NCBI RefSeq assembly: GCF_900109465.1
Contig: NZ_FOAZ01000009.1
Span: 124,001-188,000 of the forward strand
From: Streptacidiphilus jiangxiensis
GTDB lineage: Bacteria > Actinomycetota > Actinomycetes > Streptomycetales > Streptomycetaceae
Reading direction: 5' to 3'
DNA length: 64,000 nucleotides
Below are positions 63,588 through 64,000 of this stretch, piece by piece. The translations under genes were made by a program, and so were the position numbers. Under the pieces are notes generated by a model that saw only the letters and a program-made list of their open reading frames with translations, ran no database searches and was not told where the DNA came from. Within the stretch, counting starts at the first letter, position 1, and each line of letters starts with the position of its first letter.

Positions 63588-63601
63588 GGGCCGGTCGGCC
63601 C
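63588..63601. promoter_or_regulatory. Dormancy-type box upstream of the CBS-domain gene
   Basis: GGGCCGGTCGGCCC, 95 bp before the CBS-domain gene. It is a single site; I saw no clear partner. Confidence 0.5.
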
Positions 63602-63695
63602 AGCGGGACGGACCTCGCGGCCCACGCCCCGGCGACCGACCCCGGCGCACCGTGGAAGCAGGAACCCGCTTCGGATCCGGAAGGAGGAACAGGCC

Positions 63696-64000
63696 ATGAC
63701 CGGCACCGTGAACCGGACCGCTGCCCGTGAGGGCACGACGCCACCCCGCACGTCCGTCCCCAGGCACCGCCTGGTCGGTGAGCTGATGACGCGCCAGGTC
63801 TACGCGATCGAGCCCGACGCCGACTTCAGGGCCGCCCTCGCGGCGCTGCGCGAGACCGGCCACCAGGACCTGCCGGTCGTCGACGGGCAGGGCCGCGCCA
63901 TGGGCATCGTCTGCGCGCCCGACCTGCTCGCCAAGCTCGCCGCGACCGCGCTGCCGCAGCCGTCCGTCTTCGAGACCCGCCGCACCCGCGACATCCGCCG
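63696..64000 (+). CDS. CBS-domain protein, 5' part
   Basis: The first 101 codons, running off the right edge. Strong SD AAGGAGG. After a short Arg/Thr-rich leader, a CBS motif begins: VGELMTRQVYAIEPDADFRAALAAL, then HQDLPVVDGQGRAMGIVCAPDLL. CBS pairs bind adenine nucleotides and sense energy state. CBS proteins are regular members of dormancy regulons (for example mycobacterial Hrp1). Confidence 0.85.
   Translation, partial: MTGTVNRTAAREGTTPPRTSVPRHRLVGELMTRQVYAIEPDADFRAALAALRETGHQDLPVVDGQGRAMGIVCAPDLLAKLAATALPQPSVFETRRTRDIR

Overview
The window is very GC-rich, with dense genes, strong third-position GC, many GTG starts and 4-bp stop/start overlaps. Together with DUF574-type methyltransferases, a DosR/OsdR-type stress island and a Wzx/Wzy glycan locus, this points to a streptomycete-like actinobacterium (Streptomyces, Kitasatospora or Streptacidiphilus). 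I cannot place it to species. No tRNA, rRNA, CRISPR array, integrase or insertion sequence was seen.

Layout. 1-2.2 kb: the 5' end of a GreA/GreB-like gene and a two-gene drug-type ABC exporter. 2.2-19.5 kb: a surface or exopolysaccharide locus. Its minus-strand arm is a sugar aminotransferase, a PAP2 phosphatase and a polysaccharide deacetylase. Its plus-strand arm is a Wzz-like protein, two glycosyltransferases, a CapD-like dehydratase, a P-loop HPr-kinase-like protein, a divergent RtcB-family protein, an APH-fold kinase, a Wzy-Wzx fusion and a PglC-like initiating phosphosugar transferase. A secreted hydrolase-like protein lies convergently at the end. 19.7-21.2 kb: two convergent NarL-type regulators with atypical receivers, sharing one terminator. 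21.6-24.2 kb: a secreted internally duplicated protein coupled to a DUF574 methyltransferase. 24.2-36.5 kb: ordinary accessory chromosome (ndk, serine hydrolase, TetR, MFS, histidine phosphatase, methyltransferases, small membrane proteins).

36.5-46 kb: a uronate module (uxaC, a fructuronate-reductase-like gene and a methyltransferase) divergent from larA-larC, followed by oppositely oriented larE-larB and a LacI regulator. These encode a LarA-family nickel-pincer enzyme with its whole cofactor pathway. Two matching GGCAA-N4-TTGCC operators tie both halves together. No mannonate dehydratase is present. I propose that the LarA homologue epimerises D-mannonate to D-gluconate as the next step of glucuronate breakdown.

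46-50.7 kb: an oxidoreductase/LysR pair, an orphan oligopeptide-type binding protein with a strong terminator, and a GNAT acetyltransferase. 50.8-64 kb: an island resembling the DosR/OsdR dormancy regulon. It has an orphan b6-type cytochrome b operon, a universal stress protein, a GNAT/NDP-forming acyl-CoA synthetase fusion, an Acg-type nitroreductase, DUF6325 and SHOCT proteins, phosphoketolase, an Rv1733c-like membrane protein, a beta-CASP metallo-hydrolase and a CBS protein cut by the window end. Near-palindromes of the form GGGCCG-NN-CGGCCC lie in five of its intergenic regions, often paired about 21, 31 or 41 bp apart.

The most unusual elements are the RtcB-like protein inside a glycan locus, the nickel-pincer/uronate module, the Wzy-Wzx fusion, and several in-frame minisatellites that lengthen protein linkers.
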